From contig JANOFU010000112.1 in assembly GCA_031413815.1 (NCBI GenBank), positions 8,923 to 72,922 on the forward strand: a stretch of 64,000 nt of DNA. The letters are read 5' to 3'. Source of the DNA: JAGVSR01 sp031413815. GTDB lineage: Bacteria; Pseudomonadota; Alphaproteobacteria; Rhizobiales; Hyphomicrobiaceae. Shown one piece after another: positions 53,622-62,827 of the stretch (position 1 is its first letter; every line of letters begins with the position of its first letter). Both the position numbers and the translations under genes were made by a program. The notes under the pieces were generated by a model. That model had not been told where the DNA came from. It saw only the letters and a list, made by a program, of their open reading frames with translations, and made no database searches.

Positions 53622-55784
53622 TTACGGCGTCGGTGGTGGAGTGTCGCCATTGCCGCTGGCCGCTTCCTTGACGCCGTTGCTGGCGGCACGCGCGTCTTCC
53701 GGCAGATTGGCGAGACCTTCCTGCAGCTTTTTGCGGATCTTCGTCTCGTCTTCGGGTTCGGGCTTCAGCGACAGCGCCTGGTCCCACTGGAACTTCGCTT
53801 CGCGTTCGCGGCCCACGCGCCAGAGCGCATCGCCAAGATGGTCATTGAGGACAGGATCATCCGGGCGAAGTTCCACGGCGCGCTCCAGGTAGCGTACGGA
53901 TTCTTTATAGTTTCCCTGCTTGAAGTGTGCCCAGCCGAGACTGTCGACAATGTATCCGTCGTCTGGTTTGACCGCGACGGCCTTTTCAATGAGGGTCATG
54001 CCCTCCTTGAGATTGAGGCCTTGGTCGATCCATGAGTAACCCAAGTAGTTCAACACGAGCGGTTGATCGGGATAAAGAGCAAGTGCCTTTTTGAGGTCCT
54101 TCTCGGCCGATGGCCACGCCTTCAGGCGTTCATAGGATGTGCCGCGGGCGTAGAAATAGGACCAATGCCGCTTGTCGGGCTTCGGGATCAAGGAGATCGC
54201 GCGATCGTAGACCTCGACGGCTTCCGTGTACATTTTGCGCGACCGCAAGATGTTGCCGAGAGCATCGAGCGCCTGCAGTTTTTCCGACGTATCGAGCACA
54301 GCTTTGCCCGGAACAGCCGGTGACAGCGCTGCCGCCTCGGTGGAACCACTGGCGGGTGCCGCGTTGACAATGGCCGCGAGCGTCGCTTGGCCAACGAGCC
54401 CGTCGGCATCAATTCCGGTTTTGCTTTGGAACGCAATGACGGCTTTGCGCGTGGCATCGCCGAACTTCCCATCAACTGCGCCGCCGATGTCATAGCCCAT
54501 ACGCGCCAAGGCACCTTGCACGTCGCGTACAACCTCGCCGTCAGAGCCCACTTTGAGGACTTTGTCGCCGAGGTCGGGGATTTCCACAGCCGCAGACGGT
54601 GGAGTTGCTGTCGCGTCTGACGGCGCGGCAGGTGCCGCGTCTGCCGCTTTTTCTGTATCGAGCAGCTTGGTCAGAACAGCGCGCGCTTCGTCGGTCCGCT
54701 CCAGCGAGTTCAAATTGAACGCTTTGCGGATTTCGATCGCGGGTTCGAGCGGCGAGGCCTTTGGAATCCGGTCATAGACGTCGATGGCTTCAGCGTACTG
54801 CTTGTTGGTTTCGTAGGCGTTGGCGAGCGCTGCCAATGCAAACGGATGGTTCGGCGTCACGTAGAGCGCCATCTGCAAATACAGGATGCCAACGCCGACG
54901 GCGCCTTCGCCGATCAGCGCTTCCCCCAGTCCGTAGAACACTTCCGTCAACCCTTCATCGGGCGTTGAGACCAACAGCGGAATTTTCGCGCCCGTTTGGA
55001 TCTGTGCCTGCAGGTCGCGTGCCAACGGGTGGCCGTCGCCCTGCGACTTGTCGAAATGTTCTTTCAAGATGTTGCGCGCAGACTTCGCGTCGCCAGCGTT
55101 CGCAGCACTGCGCGAGTACGCAAGCGCCGTCCGCAGCGTGCGGCTGTCCTGTTTGAAGACCTTGTCGAACGCCGCTTTCGCCTCCGCCTTGCGCCCGGCG
55201 GCATCCGCGATCAGCGCTCGGTGGTAGCGCAAGTAGAACTGCGCCCATTCGGCCTGCTTGGGAACGACAAGGAGATCGAGGGCGGCAGATGGGTTGTTGT
55301 CGGCCAGCTTGACCCACGCCAAAACCAGCGCGCTGGTCAGTTCCCCAATAGGGCCCGACGACGCGGCCTTAAAATGCTCTTCCGCTTTCTTCCAGTCCTT
55401 CGCCTTGAAGTTCGTGAGGCCGAGGACAAGCTGCGCCATGCGGTGTTGCGGTTGAACGGAAATGAGTTCCTCTGCCATCCGCTGCGCTTCCGACCACGAT
55501 CCGCGCGTTGCTTCCATCAGCAGCGCTTGCTCCAGCAGCATTTCGCTGGCGGGGTCGAACATCAGGGCGCTGTTGTAGAACCCAGCTGCCTTATCGGTAT
55601 CGTTGAGGCCCCGGGCAAAGCGTCCCGCGAGGTAGCTTCCGATCAGCGACTGGTTCAGGCGCTCGACCCGGGGGGCCTGGTCAGTCTCGGCGAGGGCCGG
55701 ACTGAGCGGCGCGAGCAGGCTGGTCGCGAGGGCGGTGACAACCGCCGGCAGCATGGCAGCGCGCCTGTCCATTCGTGCTCGCAT
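53622..55784 (-). CDS. Exported TPR protein with embedded peptidoglycan-binding domain
   Basis: A 720-residue exported protein with a signal peptide (VVTALATSLLAPLSPALA). TPR-like repeats run through residues 40-380 and again 530-690, including LNYLGYSWIDQGLNL and VDSLGWAHFKQGNYKESVRYLERA. Between them, about 418-475, lies a PG_binding_1 domain (LGKVG-like GSDGEVVRDVQGALARMGY, then GKFGDATRKAVIAFQ). The combination suggests a periplasmic scaffold touching the wall. The ATG at 55784 has GGAGGA upstream. A TPR protein directly before ispE is common in the order. Confidence 0.85.
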   Translation of the reverse strand: MRARMDRRAAMLPAVVTALATSLLAPLSPALAETDQAPRVERLNQSLIGSYLAGRFARGLNDTDKAAGFYNSALMFDPASEMLLEQALLMEATRGSWSEAQRMAEELISVQPQHRMAQLVLGLTNFKAKDWKKAEEHFKAASSGPIGELTSALVLAWVKLADNNPSAALDLLVVPKQAEWAQFYLRYHRALIADAAGRKAEAKAAFDKVFKQDSRTLRTALAYSRSAANAGDAKSARNILKEHFDKSQGDGHPLARDLQAQIQTGAKIPLLVSTPDEGLTEVFYGLGEALIGEGAVGVGILYLQMALYVTPNHPFALAALANAYETNKQYAEAIDVYDRIPKASPLEPAIEIRKAFNLNSLERTDEARAVLTKLLDTEKAADAAPAAPSDATATPPSAAVEIPDLGDKVLKVGSDGEVVRDVQGALARMGYDIGGAVDGKFGDATRKAVIAFQSKTGIDADGLVGQATLAAIVNAAPASGSTEAAALSPAVPGKAVLDTSEKLQALDALGNILRSRKMYTEAVEVYDRAISLIPKPDKRHWSYFYARGTSYERLKAWPSAEKDLKKALALYPDQPLVLNYLGYSWIDQGLNLKEGMTLIEKAVAVKPDDGYIVDSLGWAHFKQGNYKESVRYLERAVELRPDDPVLNDHLGDALWRVGREREAKFQWDQALSLKPEPEDETKIRKKLQEGLANLPEDARAASNGVKEAASGNGDTPPPTP

Positions 55785-56204
55785 AGACCGTGTCCTCCGC
55801 GAATTGTGGGCCGATTTTGACTCAGGCAGATGAGAGACTAGCAAAGTTGGTAGCATCTTGGCGACAGGTGGAATGCGGCTTGACTCTATTTTTCCTCTGC
55901 AATCTCCGGGCTTTTGCCCATTTGAGCACGATGCTGTGTGCGTTTTCCCACTTATCGTGGGGGCCAACCCTGCGGTAGCTTTGTACCGGATCGCGAGTTG
56001 GGTGCCAGAAAACCGGTGCGGTGTGGTGGTGCCGCCCGTGGCCCAGGGCTGAAATCCAGCCCAGAGTCTCGTCTCGCGACTGGCTTGATTTTTGCTGGTC
56101 CCGGCGCAGTGTGGTTGTCTTGTTAGGTGTCTTAAATCAGTTTCAGAGACCGGTCCTTCGGGGCGGTATAGGACGACACAGTCGAACCTTGCACGGGCGC
56201 AGTC
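55785..56204. other. Intergenic region between the divergent TPR gene and a small exported protein gene
   Basis: About 420 bases without a convincing gene. It presumably contains the TPR gene promoter near 55790-55900. I see no strong repeats or motifs here. Confidence 0.5.
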
Positions 56205-56504
56205 ATGACACAGTACTCCAAAACCCTCCTCGCGCTGGCACTGGTGGCTGTGACCCCGCTCGCGACGGCCGTTCCGTTAAAGGCTGGCCAACTCGTCGCC
56301 GGGATCTGGGAAATGGCGGCCGACGAGCCGCCAATTGCGCCGGACGCCACCGCGGAGAGCGTTGGGGAGTCCGCTGAGGATGCTGAGGTTGAAGGTGAAC
56401 CCGGAGCCACAGACGCGGCCGTCGTGCCCACTGAAGACGAAGCCGCGCCGCTTGAAGGGGCTGCGACGGGTGTGCCGCTTGCCGCGCCAGAACCAAAGCC
56501 GTAG
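56205..56504 (+). CDS. Small acidic exported protein (tentative)
   Basis: A 99-residue frame with a plausible signal peptide (KTLLALALVAVTPLATAVP) followed by a low-complexity stretch rich in Ala, Glu, Asp and Pro. No family is recognised. The signal-like start argues for a gene; the compositional bias and lack of a clear ribosome-binding site argue against. It ends at the edge of a palindromic repeat. Confidence 0.4.
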   Translation: MTQYSKTLLALALVAVTPLATAVPLKAGQLVAGIWEMAADEPPIAPDATAESVGESAEDAEVEGEPGATDAAVVPTEDEAAPLEGAATGVPLAAPEPKP

Positions 56505-56523
56505 GCCGGACCTTATACGAATC

Positions 56524-56638
56524 GTAGACCGGAATGAGTGAGGCGCAGCCGTGCGAAGTCCGGCACGGTGCCAATGAGTTCGGATGCATGTCGGACTTCA
56601 CACCGTCATCTGCGATGACCTCACTCAGTGCGACCTAC
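56524..56638. repeat. Compound palindromic element (GTAGGTCGGA family, copy 2)
   Basis: Outer arms GTAGACCGGAATGAGTGAGG (56524-56543) / CCTCACTCAGTGCGACCTAC (56619-56638) with a few mismatches; inner arms GTGCGAAGTCCGGCA / TGTCGGACTTCACAC. It shares CTCACTCAGTnCGACCTACC with the copy at 42104-42242. It abuts the duplicated ETF-QO end at 56641. Confidence 0.85.
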
Positions 56639-56640
56639 CC

Positions 56641-56677
56641 GATCACATGCCCGCATAGTTGGGCCCTCCGCCGCCTT
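56641..56677 (-). repeat. Duplicated 3' end of the ETF-QO gene
   Basis: A short copy of the last bases of the ETF-QO gene (56726-56762), with 3 mismatches, same orientation, 85 bases downstream of the true end. It includes the stop codon and a few bases beyond. Between the copies a CCGCCTT / AAGGCGG hairpin (56671-56697) can form. Confidence 0.85.
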
Positions 56678-56727
56678 CTCTTTTGCATTGAAGGCGGCAC
56701 GCATCTCATTCCATGCACTTTCGGCGA

Positions 56728-58410
56728 TCACATCCCCGCATAATTCGGCCCTCCGCCGCCTTCGGGGCACACCCACGTGATGTTCTGGCTTGGGTCTTTG
56801 ATATCGCAGGTTTTGCAGTGGACGCAGTTCTGCGCGTTGATCTGGAAGCGCGCGTTGCCCTTGTCGTCCTTGATGACCTCGTAGACACCCGCCGGACAAT
56901 AACGCTGCGCGGGCTCGGCCCATTCCGGCAAGTTGACCGAGATCGGGATCGACGGATCGGCGAGCAGCAAGTGAACCGGCTGATCTTCTTCGTGGTTGGT
57001 GGCCGAGAACGACACGCTGGTGAGCTTGTCGAAGGTCAACACGCCATCTGGCTTGGGGTAATCGATCGGCTGATAGCGCGACGCTGAGACAAGCGTTGCG
57101 TAATCGCTTTTGCCATGCCGCCAGGTGCCGAACGGTGACCAGCCGCCGAAGATCGTCCGCAGCCACATGTCGATGCCGCCAAAGGGAATGCCCAGTGCCG
57201 TGCCAAAACGAGACCACATCGGCTTGGAATTGCGCACCTTGCGCAGATCGCGGCCGACGTCGCCTTCGCGCACGGCCGTTTCGTAACTGCTGAGCTCGTC
57301 GTGGCTGCGATTGTCGCCGAGTGCCGCAAACGCGGACTCGGCCGCTGCAATACCCGACAGCATGGCGTTGTGGCTGCCCTTGATGCGCGGAAGGTTGACC
57401 ATGCCGGCCGCGCAGCCGAGCAGCGCGCCGCCCGGGAAGGTCAGCTTGGGCATCGATTGCCAGCCGCCTTCGGTGATAGCGCGCGCGCCGTAGGCGATGC
57501 GCTTGCCGCCTTCGAACACATCGCGAATGGCGGGGTGCGTTTTGAAGCGCTGGAACTCGTCATACGGCGACAGGTACGGGTTATCGTAGTTCAGGTGGAG
57601 CACGAACCCGACCGAAATGAGGTTTTCGCCGTAGTGATAGAGGAACGAGCCGCCGCCCGTGCGGTTGCTGAGCGGCCACCCGAACGAGTGCTGCACCAAA
57701 CCCGGCTGATGTTTACCGGGCGCGACTTCCCACAGTTCTTTAAGGCCGATGCCGTACTTTTGCGGCTCGGCATTGGCGTCGAGGTTGAAGCGCTTCACGA
57801 GTTGCTTGGCAAGCGAGCCGCGCGCACCTTCCCCGATCAACGTGTACTTGCCGCGCAGTTCCATGCCACGCACGAAGCTGTCCTTGGGTTCGCCATCGCG
57901 GCCGAGACCCATGTCCCCCGTCGCCACGCCCAAAACCGCGCCGTTGCTGTCATAAAGAACTTCGGCCGCGGCGAAGCCGGGATAGATCTCAACGCCCAGT
58001 TCGGCCGCCTGCTCGCCAAGCCAGCGACACAGCGCGCCGAGGCTGACGATATAGTTGCCGTGGTTGTTCATCAGCGGCGGCATGAGGATGGTCGGCAGGC
58101 GCACGTCGCCTGCTGGGCCGAGCACCAAGAACTTGTCTTCTTTGACTTGCGTGTCGACCGGTGCACCTTTGGCCTTCCAGTCCGGGATCAGGCGGTTCAA
58201 GCCAATCGGATCGATCACCGCGCCCGACAAAATGTGCGCGCCAACTTCTGAGCCTTTTTCGAGAACGACAACCGACACCTCGCGATTGGCCGCGGCGGCG
58301 AGTTGTTTCAACCGGATCGCGGCGGATAAACCAGCTGGGCCCGCGCCGACGATCACGACGTCGAACTCCATCGCTTCCCGTGGTGGCAGGCCCGATCCAT
58401 CTTGCGCCAT
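56728..58410 (-). CDS. Electron transfer flavoprotein-ubiquinone oxidoreductase
   Basis: A 560-residue membrane-associated enzyme passing electrons from ETF to ubiquinone. The FAD site is VVIVGAGPAGLSAA at about residues 18-31. The C-terminal 4Fe-4S domain has CPAGVYEV, then NCVHCKTCDIKDP and WVCPEGGGGPNY. Length and motifs match ETF-QO (FixC-like) proteins well. Its 3' end has been partly duplicated just downstream. Single gene, minus strand. Confidence 0.95.
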   Translation of the reverse strand: MAQDGSGLPPREAMEFDVVIVGAGPAGLSAAIRLKQLAAAANREVSVVVLEKGSEVGAHILSGAVIDPIGLNRLIPDWKAKGAPVDTQVKEDKFLVLGPAGDVRLPTILMPPLMNNHGNYIVSLGALCRWLGEQAAELGVEIYPGFAAAEVLYDSNGAVLGVATGDMGLGRDGEPKDSFVRGMELRGKYTLIGEGARGSLAKQLVKRFNLDANAEPQKYGIGLKELWEVAPGKHQPGLVQHSFGWPLSNRTGGGSFLYHYGENLISVGFVLHLNYDNPYLSPYDEFQRFKTHPAIRDVFEGGKRIAYGARAITEGGWQSMPKLTFPGGALLGCAAGMVNLPRIKGSHNAMLSGIAAAESAFAALGDNRSHDELSSYETAVREGDVGRDLRKVRNSKPMWSRFGTALGIPFGGIDMWLRTIFGGWSPFGTWRHGKSDYATLVSASRYQPIDYPKPDGVLTFDKLTSVSFSATNHEEDQPVHLLLADPSIPISVNLPEWAEPAQRYCPAGVYEVIKDDKGNARFQINAQNCVHCKTCDIKDPSQNITWVCPEGGGGPNYAGM

Positions 58411-58554
58411 CGTGCGGTCCGTTCCCTGTCAAATCGCTCATATCCTGCCATCGATTAGGTCCCGCCCGCGGGAAGCGTCAAGCGCAGCGGGCGTTCCGTC
58501 ACAGGGCCGTCATGGGCGGGTGGACGAAACGGCCCGGGCAGCTATGGTGCGCCG

Positions 58555-59439
58555 ATGGCAGACCATTCGGATCAACACACCATCGCCGCGTTGCTGGCTT
58601 GGCACCAGGCGATGGGCGTTGATGCGGCTCTGGATGCTGAACCAACGAACTGGCTTGAGGGACGTGCACCTGGCGCAGGCTTTAAGCTGCCTGGATCTCC
58701 TGAGCCCGCCGCGCTGCCAACCGCCGCTGCCGTTTCGCAAGGCCCCCGACCCGCGTTCCAGCCGCCGCCTGTGCGCAGCCCACTGGCCGTGCCGGCTGCT
58801 CCCCCCGTTCGCAAGTTTGCTGCGACCGCACCGGACGCCGCCGAAACCTCCGCCCGCGTCGCCGCCCGAACGTCGCAGACCCTCGATGAGCTGCGCGCTG
58901 CACTCGAAAAGTTTGACGGATGCGGTCTCAAGGCGACGGCCAAAAATCTTTGCTTCTACCGGGGCGCGCCGCGAGCCGATGTGCTGATCATCGGCGAAGC
59001 GCCAGGCCGCGATGAGGATATAGAAGGCAAACCGTTCGTCGGTCCGGCCGGCCAACTGCTCGACAAAATGCTGGCGTCGATCGGCCTCAACGAACAGCAC
59101 GTCCACATCACCAACATTGTCTATTGGCGCCCGCCCGGCAATCGCACGCCGACACCACAAGAGGCACACGTCTGCCGTCCGTTTCTTGAGCGGCAGATCG
59201 AATTGGTCGCGCCCCGTTACATGCTGCTTCTCGGCGGGTCTGCCGCAAAAGCAATTTTGGATTCGCCCGAGGGCATCCTAAAAATCCGTGGCCGCTGGAT
59301 TGATGCGGCTATTGGTAACCAGACTTTAAGAACTATGGCGAGTTTGCATCCCGCCTATCTGCTGCGCACGCCAGCGGCTAAACGCCAAGCGTGGCGGGAT
59401 CTTTTGGCGCTCAAAGCAGCACTTGCCGCGCCGGTATGA
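58555..59439 (+). CDS. Family-4 uracil-DNA glycosylase
   Basis: A 294-residue DNA repair enzyme excising uracil. Motif 1 GEAPGRDEDIEGKPFVGPAG and the downstream block NIVYWRPPGNRTPTPQE are diagnostic, and LHPAYLLR is motif 3. Family 4 enzymes usually bind a 4Fe-4S cluster; Cys residues in DGCGLK, NLCFY and HVCRPF are present, but the canonical set is not clearly complete. The first 85 residues are variable and Ala/Pro-rich. It is divergent from the ETF-QO gene. Confidence 0.9.
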   Translation: MADHSDQHTIAALLAWHQAMGVDAALDAEPTNWLEGRAPGAGFKLPGSPEPAALPTAAAVSQGPRPAFQPPPVRSPLAVPAAPPVRKFAATAPDAAETSARVAARTSQTLDELRAALEKFDGCGLKATAKNLCFYRGAPRADVLIIGEAPGRDEDIEGKPFVGPAGQLLDKMLASIGLNEQHVHITNIVYWRPPGNRTPTPQEAHVCRPFLERQIELVAPRYMLLLGGSAAKAILDSPEGILKIRGRWIDAAIGNQTLRTMASLHPAYLLRTPAAKRQAWRDLLALKAALAAPV

Positions 59440-59625
59440 CCGTTCGGAGACTTGTTCCGGGGGTCAAGAAAATTTGCGTAAGAGACGTATAAGGTTTGTC
59501 CTCAATTTTACCATTGAGTTTAAACGAGCCTTGAGCGCCCGGTGTTAGACTTCTCGGAGAAACTAGCTCGAATTGTCGGGGTCCCGGAAATCATACGGGT
59601 TCGGCAAGAATAACGAGAGGCGACA

Positions 59626-60126
59626 GTGAGCACCGGTTTTGTCTATCTGCGTCCGCTGAACGTGGCTTATGTCCGCGTCAATGGTCTCTATGCCACGTCC
59701 GCTAAGGATGCATGGGAGCGCATGTTCGCCTGGCTGAACGAAAGCGGCATGATCCGCTCGGTCGGCACCGGCTACGGGCTGCTGCTCGATGACCCGCGCG
59801 TGGTTGATGCTGTGAAATGCCGCTACGATGCCTGTGTCGAACTGATCGACGATTATGGCCGCAAGTTGCCTGACGAGTTTGGCATCCGCCGCCTGCCGGG
59901 TGGCGCCTACGCCCGCAACCGTCACAAAACGGGCAACGTCGGTTTGGGCAAAGTCATCAGCTCTCTACGCGATAATTGGGCGCCCGCACGCGGGCTTGCC
60001 GTCGATCCGCGCCGTCCGGTGATCGAGATCTATCTCGATAATCCGCAACTGGTTGGCGAGGACAAGTGCCGGGTCGATGTGTGTTTGCCGGTTCTGGCGG
60101 TTTCTGAGCACGAATCGGCCGCCTAA
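59626..60126 (+). CDS. GyrI-like small-molecule-binding protein
   Basis: A 166-residue protein of the GyrI/SbmC-like family (PF06445), with the characteristic two-fold strand pattern: VYLRPLNVAYVRVNGLY at the start, KCRYDACVELIDD, and EIYLDNPQ with VDVCLPV near the end. Such domains bind small molecules or cyclopropanate-type toxins, or serve as effector domains of AraC regulators. No DNA-binding domain is fused here. It starts at GTG 59626 with GAGAGGCGAC upstream. Confidence 0.78.
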   Translation: MSTGFVYLRPLNVAYVRVNGLYATSAKDAWERMFAWLNESGMIRSVGTGYGLLLDDPRVVDAVKCRYDACVELIDDYGRKLPDEFGIRRLPGGAYARNRHKTGNVGLGKVISSLRDNWAPARGLAVDPRRPVIEIYLDNPQLVGEDKCRVDVCLPVLAVSEHESAA

Positions 60127-60195
60127 ACGCCGGGCTGGACGCGATCACCAGAACACGCGACAGTTGCGCGGTGCAACAACCGCGTGACCACTCTC

Positions 60196-60729
60196 ATGCC
60201 CCGTATTGACGAATCCCGCCCCTTCGTGCCCGTTCGCATTGCCATTCTGACGATGTCGGATACGCGCACGCTGGCCGAGGATAAATCCGGCAATACGCTG
60301 GTCGGCATGATCGAAGAGGCCGGCCACGTGGTCGCAGATCGTGCGCTCGCGCCAGACGATGTGGCGGCCATTCGGTCGAAAGTCGAAGGCTGGATCGCGA
60401 ACCCGCAGATCGACGTGGTGATCACGACGGGCGGCACCGGCTTCACCGGCCGCGACGTCACGCCCGAAGCGATCACGCCGCTGTTTGAAAAACACATCGA
60501 TGGCTTCTCAACCATTTTTCATATGTTGAGTTACCAAAAGATTGAAACCTCGACGATACAGTCTCGCGCTTGTGGCGGCGTTGCGCGCGGCACGTACATT
60601 TTCTGCCTGCCAGGATCCCCGGGTGCCTGCAAGGATGCCTGGAACGGGATCTTGAAGTGGCAGCTCGACAACCGCCACCGCCCCTGCAACTTCGTCGAGA
60701 TCATGCCGCGGCTGGAAGAGCACCGGTAG
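60196..60729 (+). CDS. moaB: Molybdenum cofactor biosynthesis protein B
   Basis: A 177-residue MoaB/MogA-family protein that adenylylates molybdopterin. ILTMSDTRTLAEDKSGNTL and the nucleotide-binding VVITTGGTGFTGRDVTPEA are diagnostic, as is LPGSPGAC. I chose the ATG at 60196 over a GTG at 60184. It ends just before a palindromic repeat. Confidence 0.93.
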   Translation: MPRIDESRPFVPVRIAILTMSDTRTLAEDKSGNTLVGMIEEAGHVVADRALAPDDVAAIRSKVEGWIANPQIDVVITTGGTGFTGRDVTPEAITPLFEKHIDGFSTIFHMLSYQKIETSTIQSRACGGVARGTYIFCLPGSPGACKDAWNGILKWQLDNRHRPCNFVEIMPRLEEHR

Positions 60730-60734
60730 CTACT

Positions 60735-60857
60735 CCCTCTCCCCATCTACCTTGATGGGGAGAGGGTTAGGGTGAGGGGCAGAAACAAAGTCAGGTGCGA
60801 GCCGCTGCCCCTCACCCTTGCCATCTCCCCATACCCAAATAGGTATGGGGAGAGGGG
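60735..60857. repeat. Palindromic repeat, CCCTCTCC family, copy 3
   Basis: Left: CCCTCTCCCCATC (60735-60747) / GATGGGGAGAGGG (60754-60766), then TTAGGGTGAGGGG. Right: CCCCTCACCC, then CATCTCCCCATACC / GGTATGGGGAGAGGGG. It resembles the element at 20812-20949. Its right half encodes the last residues of the DUF2064 protein. Confidence 0.88.
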
Positions 60858-61489
60858 AAAGCTCGAACCCGCCGCCCATGCCCGCCATCAGCGCGCGCCA
60901 GGTCCGCCGCCTCATCGATGTCGTCGAGCGATTCAAGCGTTGCGATGGTGAGGCCCGCAAGATTGGCGCGGGTATCGGCCAATGCGTGTTCCGTCGACCA
61001 CCTCACGCCGCCAAATGTGCGCGGCACTCGCGGAAACCGCTTGAGGCCCACCAGCCAATATCCGCCGTCCGGCGCTGGTCCGAACACGGCATCGTCGCTA
61101 CCGAGTTTTGCGAACGCACGGCGAATATGGCTGGCTGTTATGCCTGGAATGTCGGAGCCGATGATTAGCGCTGGGCCGGGCGGCAGCTGATCCATGACCC
61201 CCTGCATGCGTTGGCCGAGATCGCCCCGCCCTTGCGCGCACCGTGGCCCGGTGTGGCGGAACATCCGTGAGCGGAGGCCGGCATCGGGCGAAATGGCGAG
61301 GATTGTGGTCCATTCCCGGGGACAGGTCACGCGCGCCAGAACCGCTGCCGTGGTGTGCCGGTAAAACGCCGTCGCGCCGGTAACGCCGATGCCGCGCGCC
61401 AGCCGCGTTTTGACGCGCCCTGCCTCAGGGACTTTGACCATAACGACGAGATGGCGGGTGGGGCGCAATGGGAAGAGCTCGGTCTTCAA
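60812..61489 (-). CDS. DUF2064 / TIGR04282 glycosyltransferase-like protein
   Basis: A 225-residue protein of the DUF2064 (TIGR04282) family, related to glycosyltransferase-A folds: VVMVKVPEAGRVKTRLARGIG at the N-terminus and LIIGSDIPGITASHI and FGPAPDGGYWLVGL in the middle. These often accompany TIGR04283 proteins, as here, with a DCC protein between. The last 16 or so residues (to the stop at 60812) are read from a palindromic repeat, so the natural C-terminus may have been altered. Confidence 0.83.
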   Translation of the reverse strand: MKTELFPLRPTRHLVVMVKVPEAGRVKTRLARGIGVTGATAFYRHTTAAVLARVTCPREWTTILAISPDAGLRSRMFRHTGPRCAQGRGDLGQRMQGVMDQLPPGPALIIGSDIPGITASHIRRAFAKLGSDDAVFGPAPDGGYWLVGLKRFPRVPRTFGGVRWSTEHALADTRANLAGLTIATLESLDDIDEAADLARADGGHGRRVRAFPSPHTYLGMGRWQG

Positions 61490-61564
61490 CGTTAAATTTT
61501 TGTATGACGGCGTGGTCTCGGGACCCTGATTGATCGGGATGCGCTGTGAAGCCGTAAATGAAGC

Positions 61565-61993
61565 ATGTCAAAATCTACGATGCTCGTCACCGCGAAACTG
61601 GACCCCCCGCCGCCGGATCCGGCACGCCCGGCCGTTTACTTCGACGGGGCATGCCCGCTGTGCCGGCGCGAGATCGCGGTTTACCGCAAGCGCGATAGGG
61701 ATGGTGCGATCGAGTGGGTCGATGTCAGCGCCTGTCAGGCCGCAGAGATTGTGCCGGGCCTAACAGGCGAAGCCGCTAAGCGCCGGTTCCACGTGCGCCG
61801 CGCCGACGGCACGCTCTTGAGTGGGGCTGCTGCGTTTGCCGAGATGTGGGCCCAAACCCCAGGTTTTCAGTGGCTGGGAAGATTTGCGCGCTGGCCAGGT
61901 GTGACGCCAGTGCTCGAAGGGGTGTATCGCGGGTTCTTGCGCGTGCGGCCTGGGGTGCAGCGCGTTGCGGTTTGGCTCGAACAGCGGCAGTAG
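61565..61993 (+). CDS. DCC-family thiol-disulfide oxidoreductase-like protein
   Basis: A 142-residue DUF393 (DCC) protein. The signature is VYFDGACPLCRREIAVY with the CxxC pair; the rest includes HVRRADGTLLSGAAAF typical of the family. Function not established; probably a redox-active thioredoxin-fold protein. Start at the ATG at 61565; a later ATG at 61580 is possible. It converges with the TIGR04283 gene. Confidence 0.85.
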   Translation: MSKSTMLVTAKLDPPPPDPARPAVYFDGACPLCRREIAVYRKRDRDGAIEWVDVSACQAAEIVPGLTGEAAKRRFHVRRADGTLLSGAAAFAEMWAQTPGFQWLGRFARWPGVTPVLEGVYRGFLRVRPGVQRVAVWLEQRQ

Positions 61994-62003
61994 CCGCGCC
62001 AAA

Positions 62004-62750
62004 TTACTTTATTTCTGGCTTCAGTTCCGTAATCTCGCGGGCTTCACCGGCTGGATTGGCGCGCGCATACATTCGCTCAATCGTAGTCATCGGTGCGCCG
62101 GAAAAATAGAGGGCAAGGCACAGCTGATTGCGTGCGATGCGCCGTAGATAACCTCGCTCGCGATACCGGCGTGCGCTCGTTGTCGCCTTGGATCGCTTCG
62201 CTTGGATGCGGCTGCGGCCCAGCCGGCGGACAATCGCGACATCTTCCATCAACGGCAAATCGGGATAACCGCCGATGTCGTCGTACAGCCGTCGTGAGAT
62301 TAGCAACCCTTGATCACCATAGGGCAGCTTCAAGAGGCCAGACCGGAAGGCCACTGCGGCTTCAAGTGCGCGGGCCGCAAACCGCGTGTCGTCGAGCGTG
62401 AAGCGGAATACGGCGGCACTTTGAGCAGCGTTGCCTGACGAAATCGCCTCGATGTGCTGACCCGCTTCCCGTTCCCAACCGGGCTCGAGCACCGTGTCGG
62501 CATGTAAGAAGAGTAGCCAGGGAAAGCGGGCCTTGGCCGCACCCGCCCGTAGCTGGTGGCCGCGTCCGGCCGCGCATTTGATGATCGCCACTCCGGCGTC
62601 ATCAGCGATCGCCAGCGTGCGATCACGCGATCCGCCGTCGGCGACGACGACCTCGCGCACCAGTCCGTCAACCATCGCCGGCACGAGCGCGGAGAGCGTT
62701 GCTGCAAGGCCTGCTTCGGCATCGAGCGTGGGGACAATGACGGAAATCAT
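62004..62750 (-). CDS. TIGR04283 family glycosyltransferase
   Basis: A 248-residue GT2-family enzyme. ISVIVPTLDAEAGL is the nucleotide-sugar fold start, VVVADGGSRDRT the DxD-like block, and FLHADTVL the metal-binding region. TIGR04283 proteins are annotated as arsenosugar biosynthesis glycosyltransferases, but no arsenic genes lie nearby, so the substrate is unproven. Divergent from the radical SAM gene with an SOS box between. Confidence 0.85.
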   Translation of the reverse strand: MISVIVPTLDAEAGLAATLSALVPAMVDGLVREVVVADGGSRDRTLAIADDAGVAIIKCAAGRGHQLRAGAAKARFPWLLFLHADTVLEPGWEREAGQHIEAISSGNAAQSAAVFRFTLDDTRFAARALEAAVAFRSGLLKLPYGDQGLLISRRLYDDIGGYPDLPLMEDVAIVRRLGRSRIQAKRSKATTSARRYRERGYLRRIARNQLCLALYFSGAPMTTIERMYARANPAGEAREITELKPEIK

Positions 62751-62827
62751 GTGCGTGGTGTCTCACAGCCCCGGCGCGTCTGCAAGACAGGCGAAAGTGC
62801 CAAATAACATGGCAGGCAGTAAAAATG

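Noticed and set aside
58555..59439. Uracil-DNA glycosylase as part of an SOS cluster with the radical SAM gene
   Set aside because: I see no SOS box upstream of 58555, and the genes are several kilobases apart.
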